48,072 nucleotides of DNA from the NCBI GenBank assembly GCA_024226555.1, contig JAAELO010000358.1, positions 1-48,072 on the forward strand, given 5' to 3'. The stretch comes from Desulfobacterales bacterium. GTDB lineage: Bacteria > Desulfobacterota > Desulfobacteria > Desulfobacterales > JAAELO01. Every line of letters starts with the position of its first letter. Position 1 is the stretch's first letter. Position numbers and translations under genes: made by a program. Positions 25,148 to 34,133 of the stretch are shown here, in pieces. The notes below the pieces were generated by a model. That model saw only the letters and a list, made by a program, of their open reading frames with translations. It was not told where the DNA came from and did not search any database.

Positions 25148-25789
25148 TCAGGATTTTAAAGAGTTACGACCTTTTGCATATTGGAAATCACTGAAATTAT
25201 ATTTTTTAAGAACCTTTACTATCTCTTTTTTCCAGATAAGATATGCTTTTTGGGTAATATGCAGACCATCAAAAGTGTATTTCCTCTTAAGTTTCTTTTT
25301 TGTGGATAGCGTTGCATTTAGGTCGATATAATCGATCCTGTTTTTTTCTGCGTATGCAACTAATAGTGAATTTAGCCTTTCAACTGATGGATTAAAAGCT
25401 TTTTTCCTTGAGTATAGTGTGGCCTGTATTACAGGAATAATACCTCGCCTTCTAAGGTTTCTAATTATTGTTTTGAAGTTTTTGAAAATACTATTTGGCG
25501 AGATTCCACCTGCTATGTCGTTAATCCCACCCATTATAAATACTATCTCTGGTTGATGCCTGTATACATCATCCATTCTATCCAGAAATCCAGAGGTCAT
25601 ATCACTTTTTAGTCCCTCATTTGCAATTATATCTGAGTTGAAAAGCTGGTCCCATTTTCCACCCATTGTGATCGAATCACCAAACATTACAACAACTTTG
25701 ACATCCGTTTCATTAAAATCTTCTGCTATTATTGGTGTTGTTGTAAATAGTAGAATTGCTAAGGAGATATAAAAAACGATATTCTTCAT
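25148..25789 (-). CDS. Exported SGNH/GDSL hydrolase
   Basis: A 213-residue SGNH hydrolase when begun at ATG 25789, which opens a good signal peptide (cleavage likely after PIIA). An in-frame ATG at 25864 would add 25 residues. Block I is FGDSIT with the catalytic Ser, the Gly block is GLKSDMTSG in altered form, block III is GGIND with the oxyanion Asn, and block V is DGLH with the catalytic Asp and His. These enzymes hydrolyse esters, including acyl groups on lipids or sugars. The gene is convergent with LysR with only 4 bp between stops. Confidence 0.85.
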   Translation of the reverse strand: MKNIVFYISLAILLFTTTPIIAEDFNETDVKVVVMFGDSITMGGKWDQLFNSDIIANEGLKSDMTSGFLDRMDDVYRHQPEIVFIMGGINDIAGGISPNSIFKNFKTIIRNLRRRGIIPVIQATLYSRKKAFNPSVERLNSLLVAYAEKNRIDYIDLNATLSTKKKLKRKYTFDGLHITQKAYLIWKKEIVKVLKKYNFSDFQYAKGRNSLKS

Positions 25790-25972
25790 AAAAATATTTA
25801 AAATTAATCCTGTTATTATTTTTTTCACAGTTACAAGTATAAATTTTTTGGAAGAAAACATCAAGTGACTTTTAACAATTTTAATAATTGTTAAACAAGC
25901 AGGGCAATAAACCCGTAATAATAATCATTGTTATAAAAAGGCGTGAAAATATTTGAAATATGTTCCTAATCC

Positions 25973-27310
25973 TTAAATTATTTCAAATTCAATTTTTTTA
26001 TTTTCTATGGCCATATTTAAATTTGATGCTATTTTTCTTAGTTCATTTTCATCAGAGCACAACTGAAAGGAACTAATTGTTTTTACACTTTTATTACGAC
26101 CATTTTGTTTTCCATGATAAAGCGCCCTGTCTGAAAGAGAGACAGCCTGTTCAAAATTCAAAATACCGGATGTACTTATAAAGAAAGGGTAGAAAATAAA
26201 ACCAATGGTACATGTAAGATTTATTACCCTGTCATCTGAAATTTCAAACTTATTAGTTTCCACAAGCTTTCTTATTTTTTCAGCATGTGTTGCTATATAG
26301 GATTCGTGAGTGTTTTTTAAAATCATTATGAACTCTTCCCCTCCAATCCTTGCAACAACATCATCCTGCCTGACATTTCTGGTCAATATATTGCTAAACT
26401 GCTTTAAAACCAGATCTCCTGAATCATGTCCATATGTATCATTGACCTTTTTAAAAAAGTCTATATCAATTACAAAGATACCAAATCCTTTATTTTCAGA
26501 ATCGTTTCTTCTATTAGTCCCCTTTTTATTTAACCAAATGTTGTGAAGGGTTATCTCTATCTCATCCATCAAAACTTCATAAAGATACCTTCTATTACTA
26601 AGCCCCGTTAAAGGATCTACCAAAGTGATCTCCTTTAATTTTTCATTCTTTACAATCAGCTCAAGATTCAAGTCATCAGTCTGCTTTTTTTCAATGTTAA
26701 GACGTTCAATCAGAAGTATATTATCGTACTGTATTTTAAGAGATTGGTTTAGATTCCTATTTAGTCTTAATACTGATAATAAAGAAATTCCATAGAAAAG
26801 GAGTCCCATTATAACCATTGGAGTTGTGATAGTGTTTTGTATCAAATATATGGCAAGGGTTGGAATTAAAAAAAGTGTTATTGTATAGGGAAAATAGATC
26901 TTTAAATTATTATGGGCTGCGACAACATTGCCTGCTACCATTATGGCTATTACAAAATAGAAAAACAGTATATAAACAAAAATGACATCATATACTAATA
27001 GAATTATTATCATTGAACTGAAGAAAGCTGCAGTTGTTACTGCTGATACAATCAGAATCTTTTCCCAGAGCAAAAAATCATCTTTTTTGTATCCTTTCTT
27101 ATAGATTAAAACCATAATAGCTCTTACTCCAATAAATAAAACATTCGCAATATACCAGTAAATAAGAGATTTGTTTGAAGCTTTATTCCAGAATACTATT
27201 GTTAAAATAGATGAATTTAAAAGCACAGAAAGCATGTTCCCGGATAAACTTGCAACAAGAAGATCAAGCTTTTCGCTTATTAAATAGGTGTTTTTATTTA
27301 TTATACCCAT
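25973..27310 (-). CDS. Membrane diguanylate cyclase (GGDEF)
   Basis: A 445-residue protein. Residues 1-195 contain about five or six hydrophobic segments of a MASE-like sensor region, then a short coiled coil (about 195-230) and a GGDEF domain (VDPLTGLSNRRYLYE onward). The active site is GGEEF at 323-327, so it should make cyclic di-GMP from GTP. R314QDD317 lies five residues before it and matches the RxxD inhibitory site, so product feedback is expected. It is a lone gene; c-di-GMP could be read by the PilZ protein (36935) and cut by the HD-GYP regulator (35246) in this window. Confidence 0.92.
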   Translation of the reverse strand: MGIINKNTYLISEKLDLLVASLSGNMLSVLLNSSILTIVFWNKASNKSLIYWYIANVLFIGVRAIMVLIYKKGYKKDDFLLWEKILIVSAVTTAAFFSSMIIILLVYDVIFVYILFFYFVIAIMVAGNVVAAHNNLKIYFPYTITLFLIPTLAIYLIQNTITTPMVIMGLLFYGISLLSVLRLNRNLNQSLKIQYDNILLIERLNIEKKQTDDLNLELIVKNEKLKEITLVDPLTGLSNRRYLYEVLMDEIEITLHNIWLNKKGTNRRNDSENKGFGIFVIDIDFFKKVNDTYGHDSGDLVLKQFSNILTRNVRQDDVVARIGGEEFIMILKNTHESYIATHAEKIRKLVETNKFEISDDRVINLTCTIGFIFYPFFISTSGILNFEQAVSLSDRALYHGKQNGRNKSVKTISSFQLCSDENELRKIASNLNMAIENKKIEFEII

Positions 27311-27483
27311 AGTTCAACTAACTTGCTTTCAATTTTTGTATGAGGTCCAAAAACAGGTATTAAAAAATACCTTCTTTTTTAAGTATTGCCAACATTTTTC
27401 TTAGTACCTTAAAGGGATTATTCTTTTTACTGTATTCATTTTTTCTTGATTTGAAACTTAAAAGGGTACATATAATTAGTCTC
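27311..27483. other. Intergenic region upstream of diguanylate cyclase
   Basis: A/T-rich. AGGTATT and AATACCT with a T-rich tail (27355-27380) could be a small terminator on the plus strand, although no plus-strand gene reads into it. No gene seen. Confidence 0.35.
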
Positions 27484-27668
27484 GGGAACCTCTAATAATT
27501 AGATTTTTGCCTTGATATAAGGCAGACGTTTATAAAAAATACAGAAATATGACCTATGATTTACAGGTTACTTTTCGAAAACCCAGTGTAATGCGAAGCA
27601 TTCACTAAATACATTGATAACCAAGAGCTACAGTAGTTCAATCAAAAGTCAATTATTAAGGGTTCCTT
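27484..27668 (+). repeat. MITE-like dispersed element, copy 11
   Basis: Begins GGGAACCTCTAATAATTAGA and ends with the altered TTATTAAGGGTTCC. The right part (AGCTACAGTAGTTCAATCAA) matches the right part of copy 7. The middle is unlike other copies. It lies 33 bp upstream of proC and may hold or disturb its promoter. Confidence 0.7.
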
Positions 27669-27701
27669 TAAATTAAATGCATAAACCAAAGGACTTTTCA
27701 A

Positions 27702-28547
27702 ATGGATCAAAACTATGAAAAAGTTGGGTTTATTGGTGCTGGAAATATGGCTGAAGCCATTGCAGGAGCACTTATAGACTCAGGTGTTTACAAAAGTAAA
27801 AATATTATGATGAGCGATATCAACACAGATCGCCTTGATTTTATTAAAAATACGTATGGGGTTGAAATCACAACAAATAGTGATGATCTTGTTATGAACA
27901 GCGATATTATAATCCTATCTGTTAAGCCACAGGTAATGGAAAAGGTATTGGATAATATCTGTAGTTCTTTTGAAACTAATAAGAGAAAGCTTTTTATATC
28001 AATCGCAGCTGGTATAAAATCTGAGAAGATTGAATCATATCTGTACAATAATATAACAGATGAAGCAAAAAGCCTCCTGCCTGTTGTAAGGGTTATGCCA
28101 AACACACCAAGTATGGTTCTTTCAGGAATGTCAGGAATGAGTGTAAACAATCACTGTACTGATAGTGATGTTGAAGTTACCAGAGTTATTTTAGAATCTA
28201 TGGGCAAAGTGATTCAAGTTAAAGAGGAAGAGATTGATGCTATAACTGCTATGTCAGGATCTGGCCCGGCTTATATATTCTATTTCATTGAATCTATGAT
28301 GCAGGCAGGTGTTGATATGGGTTTTAGTGATGCTGTGACAAAACTCCTGACTTTGGAAACATTTAAAGGAGCTTTAAAATTAATGGAAAAAAGTGGTAAA
28401 TCACCAGCTGTTTTAAGAAAAAATGTAACTTCACCAGGTGGGACAACAGAAGCTGCATTAAAGGTTATGGAAGATAGAAATATTAAAAACAGTATTGTTG
28501 ATGCTATCAAAACAGCAAAAAGACGATCAATAGAATTGAGTGGTTAA
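27702..28547 (+). CDS. proC: Pyrroline-5-carboxylate reductase
   Basis: A 281-residue P5C reductase, of usual length. The Rossmann start is GFIGAGNMAEAIAGALI; VRVMPNTPSMV, the MSGSGPAYIFYFIESMMQAG dimer/active-site block and SPGGTTEAALKVME are all present. It reduces 1-pyrroline-5-carboxylate to proline with NAD(P)H in the cytosol. AAGGA lies before the ATG. It leads a short cluster with the CcdA-like and thioredoxin-like genes, which have no metabolic link to proline; they are probably simply co-transcribed. Confidence 0.95.
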   Translation: MDQNYEKVGFIGAGNMAEAIAGALIDSGVYKSKNIMMSDINTDRLDFIKNTYGVEITTNSDDLVMNSDIIILSVKPQVMEKVLDNICSSFETNKRKLFISIAAGIKSEKIESYLYNNITDEAKSLLPVVRVMPNTPSMVLSGMSGMSVNNHCTDSDVEVTRVILESMGKVIQVKEEEIDAITAMSGSGPAYIFYFIESMMQAGVDMGFSDAVTKLLTLETFKGALKLMEKSGKSPAVLRKNVTSPGGTTEAALKVMEDRNIKNSIVDAIKTAKRRSIELSG

Positions 28548-28552
28548 TATAT

Positions 28553-29254
28553 ATGTTTGCAGAAGAAGTCAGTTATTCAGTTGCCTTCATTGGAGGGTTT
28601 TTATCTTTTTTTTCAGGATGTGTACTACCTCTCATACCTGCCTATTTTACATATATAACAGGTTTTTCAATCAAAGATATGACAGGTGATATTGATATTA
28701 AAATAAGAAGTAAAGTGTTACTATCAACACTTGCTTTTATTTTTGGTTTTTCAGTCATTTTTATATTGGTTGGAATGTCAGCAACATATCTTGGTAATGT
28801 TATAACAGATAATAATAAAGATTTAATAAGAATTATTGGAGGGCATTTTGTTATTTTTTTTGGTCTCCATTTAACTGGAATAGTTAAAATAAGACTTTTT
28901 GAATATGAAAAACGTTTTAACATGGTGCAAAAGAGAGTCAGCATTCTTGGAACATTTTTTATTGGGATGGCTTTTGCTGCAGGTTGGACTCCCTGCATAG
29001 GACCTGTTTTGGGTTCTATAACAATAATGGCCATGGAAAGACAAGATATTCAACATAGTATACTCTTATTAAGCCTTTACTCTTTTGGTTTTGCCATTCC
29101 TTTTTTATTGATTTCAATTTTTATAAATTTTATTTTAGTCTTTATTAAAAAAGCCAGTAGATTCATACCCTATGTAAATATAGCTTCTGGTTTGCTATTA
29201 ATTGCTATCGGTATTATGTTAATTCTGGATAGATTAAGTTTTATTTCATTATAA
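28553..29254 (+). CDS. CcdA/DsbD-type thiol-reducing membrane protein
   Basis: A 233-residue CcdA-like protein with six predicted membrane segments. Both redox Cys sit in the usual membrane positions: Cys23 in FFSGCVLPLIPAY and Cys148 in GWTPCIGP. Such proteins pass electrons from cytosolic thioredoxin across the membrane to periplasmic thiol proteins, for cytochrome c maturation or disulfide repair. It starts 5 bp after proC, and the next gene encodes a periplasmic thioredoxin-like protein that is its natural partner. Confidence 0.92.
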   Translation: MFAEEVSYSVAFIGGFLSFFSGCVLPLIPAYFTYITGFSIKDMTGDIDIKIRSKVLLSTLAFIFGFSVIFILVGMSATYLGNVITDNNKDLIRIIGGHFVIFFGLHLTGIVKIRLFEYEKRFNMVQKRVSILGTFFIGMAFAAGWTPCIGPVLGSITIMAMERQDIQHSILLLSLYSFGFAIPFLLISIFINFILVFIKKASRFIPYVNIASGLLLIAIGIMLILDRLSFISL

Positions 29255-29277
29255 AGTTTAAAATTAAGGTTTTTCCT

Positions 29278-29724
29278 ATGAAGAAAATAATTGTAATAAT
29301 GATAATAGTAGTTTTTGCTATGGCACCTTTTGCATCAGCAGATAACAAGAAAATTAACTGGCTCTCTTATAAAGAGGGTATTGCTCTTTCAAAAAAGACC
29401 AATAAAAATGTATTTATCTTTTTTCACACAACATGGTGTAAATATTGTGAACAGATGAAAAAGACAACATTTAAAAATAAAAAAGTCATAGGATATTTAA
29501 ACACTAACTTTATTCCAATTACAGTTGACGGTGATAAGGAAAAAGATATTGTAAAAAAATATAAAATAAGAGGATATCCTGATTCTGTATTTGTGGTTGA
29601 TGGGAAGAAATTTCACAGACCTGGTTATGTTCCTGAAGAAACTTTTTATGTTATATTATCCTATGTACATACAAAAAGTTATCAGAAGATGTCATTTTCA
29701 AAATTTCTTAAATTAAATGGGTAA
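29278..29724 (+). CDS. Exported thioredoxin-fold protein (DsbD-gamma/DUF255-like)
   Basis: A 148-residue protein with a signal peptide (cleavage likely after FASA) and a thioredoxin fold. The active site is WCKYC with Cys54 and Cys57, and RGYPDSVF carries the cis-Pro. This resembles the C-terminal domain of DsbD and the thioredoxin_7 group. It probably takes electrons from the CcdA-like protein encoded just upstream (23 bp apart) and reduces periplasmic disulfides. A GGTTTTTCCT stretch before the ATG is a poor ribosome-binding site. Confidence 0.88.
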   Translation: MKKIIVIMIIVVFAMAPFASADNKKINWLSYKEGIALSKKTNKNVFIFFHTTWCKYCEQMKKTTFKNKKVIGYLNTNFIPITVDGDKEKDIVKKYKIRGYPDSVFVVDGKKFHRPGYVPEETFYVILSYVHTKSYQKMSFSKFLKLNG

Positions 29725-29732
29725 AAGGTGAT

Positions 29733-29963
29733 ATGGAACCTGTTTTTCGTAAAATAATTCCACCTTGGTATGATTCAGATTTGATCTGTGTAATTCTTAT
29801 TATTTCTATGATTTTTGTAATTATGTTTGGATTAGCCGGGTTTTCAGTAGCACAGTCAAAAAAAGAGTTTTTTGAGTTTATATGGGTTCCGTCTTTGATT
29901 GTTCTGTTGGGGGGGTTTGTATTTTTATCAGTATCAATTCGATTGATTAAGAGAAAATTTTAA
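29733..29963 (+). CDS. Small membrane protein, function unknown
   Basis: A 76-residue protein not recognised. Two hydrophobic segments (about 18-38 and 50-70) with a short loop and a basic end (RLIKRKF) suggest an inner-membrane protein with both ends in the cytoplasm. AAAGGTG precedes the ATG and it lies 8 bp after the thioredoxin-like gene, so it is probably a real last gene of the proC-ccdA cluster and may assist the thiol pathway. That role is inferred only from position. Confidence 0.65.
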   Translation: MEPVFRKIIPPWYDSDLICVILIISMIFVIMFGLAGFSVAQSKKEFFEFIWVPSLIVLLGGFVFLSVSIRLIKRKF

Positions 29964-30165
29964 ATCCAACATCATTATATGGTTAGGGTTGTTTTAAGAT
30001 AATAATCTTTTGAATTTTATGCAAAAATAAATTATCTGCTTACAGCACTGTTTTAAAGGGTTATTTATAAATCGAATTTCGTGTTTTTTAGTTTACGTAT
30101 CTTTTTTTGCTATTAATCCCCTGTTTTTCTTATATATATTTCTATGGTCATGAAATCATTGACAA
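29964..30165. other. Upstream part of the nrdD promoter region
   Basis: A/T-rich non-coding DNA following the small membrane protein gene. No gene or strong hairpin was seen. TTGACA at 30159-30164 could be a -35 near the NrdR-like boxes. Confidence 0.4.
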
Positions 30166-30212
30166 TATCAATATATTGAAAAAACAATTTGACACCACAC
30201 AAGATGTTGGGT
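30166..30212 (+). promoter_or_regulatory. Two NrdR-like boxes upstream of nrdD
   Basis: Box 1 (30166-30181) holds the perfect palindrome TCAATATATTGA. Box 2 (30197-30212) is ACACAAGATGTTGGGT, which I count as 13 of 16 matches to a NrdR-type consensus ACACAATATATTGTGT. Their centres are 31 bp apart, the three-turn spacing usual for NrdR pairs. They lie about 80-125 bp before the nrdD start. NrdR represses ribonucleotide reductase genes when dATP is ample. Confidence 0.6.
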
Positions 30213-30292
30213 TAACGTCTCTTCAAGATTTAACAGTTTTTATTCAAATCAAATAACTCACATTTAATTACAAACCATAAAGAGGATTATTA

Positions 30293-32383
30293 GTGTTCGA
30301 AAAAATCAGGAAAAGAAACGGAAGTGTTGTGGAATTTGACTCCTCAAAAATTACCCACGCCATAAATAAGGCAGGAAAAATAACAGGGGAATTTGAGGAA
30401 AGAGATGCAAAAAAATTGACACTTAGAGTACTGACGCTAGCCCATGAACTGAGAATGGGGCCGTTACCTGAAGTTGAAGAGGTTCAGGATATAGTGGAAA
30501 GAGTTCTGCTTGATTCACCCTTTTATAAAACCGCGAAATCTTATATCCTATACAGAGAACAACATAATCAGATTAGAAATATAGCGATCAAAGCTAATGT
30601 GGATCTTGTAGATCAATACATTAGTAAGCTTGACTGGAAAATAAAAGAGAACAGCAATATGAGTTATTCCCTTCAGGGGTTAAACAACTATATCGCTTCA
30701 GACATTACTGCTGAATACTGGCTTAACCAGATATATCCTCCTGAGACAAGAAAGTTACATTATGAAGGGGATATTCACATCCATGACCTTAGTCTACTTG
30801 CGATTTATTGTGTTGGATGGGATCTACAGGATCTTTTAAGAACCGGGTTTAAAGGTGTTGCCGGGAAGGTTGAAAGCTCGCCTCCAAAGCACTTCAGATC
30901 AGCTCTGGGCCAATTGGTAAATTTCTTTTATACACTTCAGGGAGAAGCTGCTGGTGCTCAGGCCATGTCGAATTTCGACACACTAATGGCTCCATTTATT
31001 CGTTACGACGACTTAAATTATAAAGAAGTTAAACAGGCTCTTCAGGAGTTTGTTTTCAATATAAATATCCCAACAAGAGTAGGTTTTCAAACACCATTTA
31101 CAAATATAACTATGGATCTTTATGTTCCTTCAACTCTTAAGGATACTCCTGTTATATTAGGTGGTAAGGATCTTGACCTAACATATTCAGAGTTCCAAAG
31201 TGAAATGGATATTCTGAACAAAGCTTTTGCAGAAGTAATGATGGAAGGTGATGCGAAGGGAAGAGTTTTTACATTTCCTATTCCAACCTATAACATCACT
31301 AAAGATTTTGACTGGGACAACCCTAATCTTGATCTCATCTGGAAAATGACCGGAAAATACGGAATTCCTTACTTTTCTAATTTTGTGAATTCTGATATGT
31401 CACCCGATGACGCAAGGTCGATGTGCTGCAGACTACGTTTGGACAACAGGGAACTTCGGAAACGTGGCGGTGGACTCTTTGGCGCAAATCCTCTAACAGG
31501 GTCTATTGGGGTTGTTACAGTCAATCTTCCAAGAATTGGTTTTCTTGCAGATAGTGAAGAAGATTTTTTTGCAAGAATCAGAAAAAATATTGGAGTTGCA
31601 AAGGAAAGTCTTTCAATAAAAAGAAAAATCCTCGAAAAATTTACTGAAAGAAACCTGTATCCATATTCAAAATACTATCTTAGAGATATTAAAGAGAGAT
31701 TTGGGTCATACTGGAAAAATCATTTCTCAACAATTGGCATTATCGGTATGAATGAAGCATGTCTTAACTTTATTGGAACAGGAATTGGAACCTCAGAGGG
31801 GCAGGCTTTTTCCTTAAAGGTTATGGATTACATCAGGGACCTTATGGAAGAGATTCAGGATGAAACTGGTGAAATCTTTAATTTAGAGGCAACACCAGCT
31901 GAAGGAACAGCCTACAGATTAGCTCTTATGGATAAAAAGAGTTATCCAGATATAATAGTTGGAAACGAAAAAGAGGTAAAGGATGGCGCCGAACCCTTCT
32001 ATACCAATTCAACCCATCTACCAGTAAACTATAGTGATGACCTTTTTGAGGTTCTTGATCTTCAGGACGAGCTTCAAACCAAATACACAGGTGGAACAGT
32101 TCTACATATATTCCTTGGTGAGGAAATAACTGACGTAGAAGTTACAAAGAAACTTGTAAAGCAAATAGCGGGAAATTACAGACTTCCTTATTTTACACTT
32201 AGCCCAACTTTCAGTGTTTGTTCTAATCATGGCTATATTTCAGGAGAGCATCCAGTTTGCCAGTCATGTGAAACTGAGACTGAGGTCTATTCAAGGGTTG
32301 TTGGTTATTTAAGACCTGTTAGCCAGTGGAACAATGGCAAGAAAACTGAATTTGGCATGAGAGAAACATATAATGTTGCCTAA
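30293..32383 (+). CDS. nrdD: Anaerobic (class III) ribonucleoside-triphosphate reductase
   Basis: A 696-residue class III ribonucleotide reductase. Residues 1 to about 90 form an ATP-cone (IRKRNGSVVEFDSSKITHAI), so overall activity is likely set by ATP/dATP. The catalytic barrel follows. Near the end a Zn site CSNHGY...CQSC and the glycyl-radical motif RVVGYLRP with Gly671 are intact. It turns ribonucleotides into deoxyribonucleotides without oxygen. The start is GTG with AGAGGA upstream. nrdG follows after a terminator and an element remnant, so it may have its own promoter. Two NrdR-like boxes lie upstream. Confidence 0.95.
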   Translation: MFEKIRKRNGSVVEFDSSKITHAINKAGKITGEFEERDAKKLTLRVLTLAHELRMGPLPEVEEVQDIVERVLLDSPFYKTAKSYILYREQHNQIRNIAIKANVDLVDQYISKLDWKIKENSNMSYSLQGLNNYIASDITAEYWLNQIYPPETRKLHYEGDIHIHDLSLLAIYCVGWDLQDLLRTGFKGVAGKVESSPPKHFRSALGQLVNFFYTLQGEAAGAQAMSNFDTLMAPFIRYDDLNYKEVKQALQEFVFNINIPTRVGFQTPFTNITMDLYVPSTLKDTPVILGGKDLDLTYSEFQSEMDILNKAFAEVMMEGDAKGRVFTFPIPTYNITKDFDWDNPNLDLIWKMTGKYGIPYFSNFVNSDMSPDDARSMCCRLRLDNRELRKRGGGLFGANPLTGSIGVVTVNLPRIGFLADSEEDFFARIRKNIGVAKESLSIKRKILEKFTERNLYPYSKYYLRDIKERFGSYWKNHFSTIGIIGMNEACLNFIGTGIGTSEGQAFSLKVMDYIRDLMEEIQDETGEIFNLEATPAEGTAYRLALMDKKSYPDIIVGNEKEVKDGAEPFYTNSTHLPVNYSDDLFEVLDLQDELQTKYTGGTVLHIFLGEEITDVEVTKKLVKQIAGNYRLPYFTLSPTFSVCSNHGYISGEHPVCQSCETETEVYSRVVGYLRPVSQWNNGKKTEFGMRETYNVA

Positions 32384-32403
32384 ATTATAAATTCTAAATA
32401 TTA

Positions 32404-32435
32404 ATCCCGCATTTTTAGAAATTTGCGGGATTTTT
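32404..32435 (+). terminator. Intrinsic terminator after nrdD
   Basis: An 8-bp stem (ATCCCGCA with TGCGGGAT) with a 12-base loop followed by TTTTTG, 20 bp after the nrdD stop. Classic form. Confidence 0.8.
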
Positions 32436-32446
32436 GTTTCAAATAG

Positions 32447-32480
32447 CCTCTAATAATTGTCTTTATCATAAACATTAGAG
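32447..32480. repeat. Shortened dispersed-element remnant between nrdD and nrdG
   Basis: CCTCTAATAAT and CATTAGAGAC around about 15 bp: the subterminal arms of the family without the GGG/CCC ends. Confidence 0.4.
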
Positions 32481-32499
32481 ACTACAAGGGTAAAATTTA

Positions 32500-33180
32500 A
32501 TGATTATTGGTGGTTTCCAGAAAAATTCGATGATCGATTATCCTGGCAAAATTGGTTCGGTTGTTTTTACAGGAGGTTGTAATTTCCATTGTCCATATTG
32601 TCATAACCCATCTCTTGTGGACGGGAGTTATGGTGAGCTCCATGAATCAGAAATATTTAATTTTTTAAGGAAGAGAGTTGGACTAATAGAGGGAGTGGTT
32701 TTAACAGGTGGTGAACCAACTCTCCACAGAGACTTACCATTTCTTTGCAGCAGGATAAAGAATATGGGTTTTAGCATTAAGCTTGATACCAATGGAAGTA
32801 AACCTGAAATTATCAAAAAAATGATCAATTCAAAATGTGTAGATTACTTTGCAATGGATATAAAAACAGCTCCGGAAAATTATCATACTTTGACAAATGA
32901 ACCCGATATGGCAGAAAAAATTATCTCATCTGTAAATTTAATAATTAAATCGGGAATTGATTACGAATTTAGAATAACCTGTGCAAAAACTTTTATTGAT
33001 AAAAAAAATATAAAAGGAATTTTAAAAGTGCTGGAGGGATCAAAAAGAGTTTATTTGCAAAAACTAGTCAGAAAAAAAATGCTTGATGAAGACTATATTA
33101 AAAATGAAGAAGATCCAGACCTGGAAAATTTAAAATCAATTATAGAACCCTATGTTCTCGATTGTTCAATAAGATCATAA
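32500..33180 (+). CDS. nrdG: Anaerobic ribonucleotide reductase activating protein, radical SAM
   Basis: A 226-residue radical SAM activase of the type often paired with nrdD. The cluster motif is GCNFHCPYCHNPSLV, CxxxCxxC within residues 27-34, and TGGEPTLH follows near residue 68. It makes the glycyl radical on NrdD with SAM and a 4Fe-4S cluster. A weak AAGGG lies before the ATG. It follows nrdD by 116 bp; the intrinsic terminator between suggests partial read-through or its own promoter. Confidence 0.9.
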   Translation: MIIGGFQKNSMIDYPGKIGSVVFTGGCNFHCPYCHNPSLVDGSYGELHESEIFNFLRKRVGLIEGVVLTGGEPTLHRDLPFLCSRIKNMGFSIKLDTNGSKPEIIKKMINSKCVDYFAMDIKTAPENYHTLTNEPDMAEKIISSVNLIIKSGIDYEFRITCAKTFIDKKNIKGILKVLEGSKRVYLQKLVRKKMLDEDYIKNEEDPDLENLKSIIEPYVLDCSIRS

Positions 33181-33333
33181 AATTATAAAAAACTTAAATT
33201 TTTTTTTCAAAACCTCTAATCGAAATGTGACTTTTTATTCCATTTCAAGAAAGACCACAAATTCCTTCTACCTAAAAATAAACGATCTGTTTTTTTTTAT
33301 AAAAGCTTTAAACCCAGAGAACTTTGTAATTGC

Positions 33334-33362
33334 TTGACATAAAATCCTTATTTTTCTATATT
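33334..33362 (+). promoter_or_regulatory. Sigma-70 promoter for minCDE
   Basis: TTGACA, then 17 bp, then TATATT: a near-consensus housekeeping promoter. Transcription should begin near 33369, about 70 bp before the minC ATG. Confidence 0.7.
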
Positions 33363-33438
33363 TTATAAAAGTTTAATTTTAAATATACTAATTTTTCTTC
33401 TTACTTAATTGCTTTAAACAAAGTTTTGCTTTAAAATT

Positions 33439-34107
33439 ATGGATATATTAAGCACCAATAATAATTCAGTTAAGTTGAAAGGGATTGGTAAAAGTTTGTG
33501 GCTTACAGTGGACCTCACTACCAGTGAGTTTAATTTAAAAGTTGCAGTAGATAGAATCTTTAAAAATAAAGATAACATATCAGGAAAGTCGCGTATTGTA
33601 ATTGATTATGATGAAAACGAAAAAGTTTCCACTGATATAATTGAAAGATTGGGTTCTTACCTTATCAATTCCTATGGAGTTGCTGTAACAATAATGCATC
33701 CTCATAGAATTGATACTCAGAATGTTGAATACTTAAGTGCAAAGCGTGAAGTTAAAATATTTTCAGGGAAATTGAGATCCGGTCAGAATGTATCAACTGA
33801 CAGTCACCTTGTCTTTTATGGGGACGTTAATCCAGGTGCTAAGCTTTCTGCCGGTGGTGACATTGTTGTTGTTGGCAATCTAAAGGGAACTGCTTTAGCA
33901 GGACAGCCCTCAAATGAGGATGCTATTATTATTGCCCTTGCTTTTAGGCCACTGCAAGTACAGATAGGATGCTGTGTTGCTGCGGGACCTCCCTCATCAC
34001 CAAGCGATAAAGCTGAGTATGCTTATGTCCAAAACGATGAGATTGTTGTAGAGGAATATTTAAAAGCAAATCCCTTTGGAGATATTAATTCTCTTGAGAT
34101 GAGATAA
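33439..34107 (+). CDS. minC: Septum-site inhibitor MinC
   Basis: A 222-residue MinC. The N-terminal domain (1 to about 100) is the less conserved FtsZ-inhibiting part. The C-terminal beta-helix (about 112-205) is clear: SGKLRSGQNVSTDSHLVFYG, NPGAKLSAGGDIVVVGNLKG and AIIIALAFRPLQVQIG. MinC is brought to the membrane by MinD and blocks FtsZ ring formation near the poles. It is the first gene of minCDE; minD starts 26 bp later. Confidence 0.92.
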   Translation: MDILSTNNNSVKLKGIGKSLWLTVDLTTSEFNLKVAVDRIFKNKDNISGKSRIVIDYDENEKVSTDIIERLGSYLINSYGVAVTIMHPHRIDTQNVEYLSAKREVKIFSGKLRSGQNVSTDSHLVFYGDVNPGAKLSAGGDIVVVGNLKGTALAGQPSNEDAIIIALAFRPLQVQIGCCVAAGPPSSPSDKAEYAYVQNDEIVVEEYLKANPFGDINSLEMR

Positions 34108-34133
34108 ATTTAATATAAAACTGGAGTTTAACC

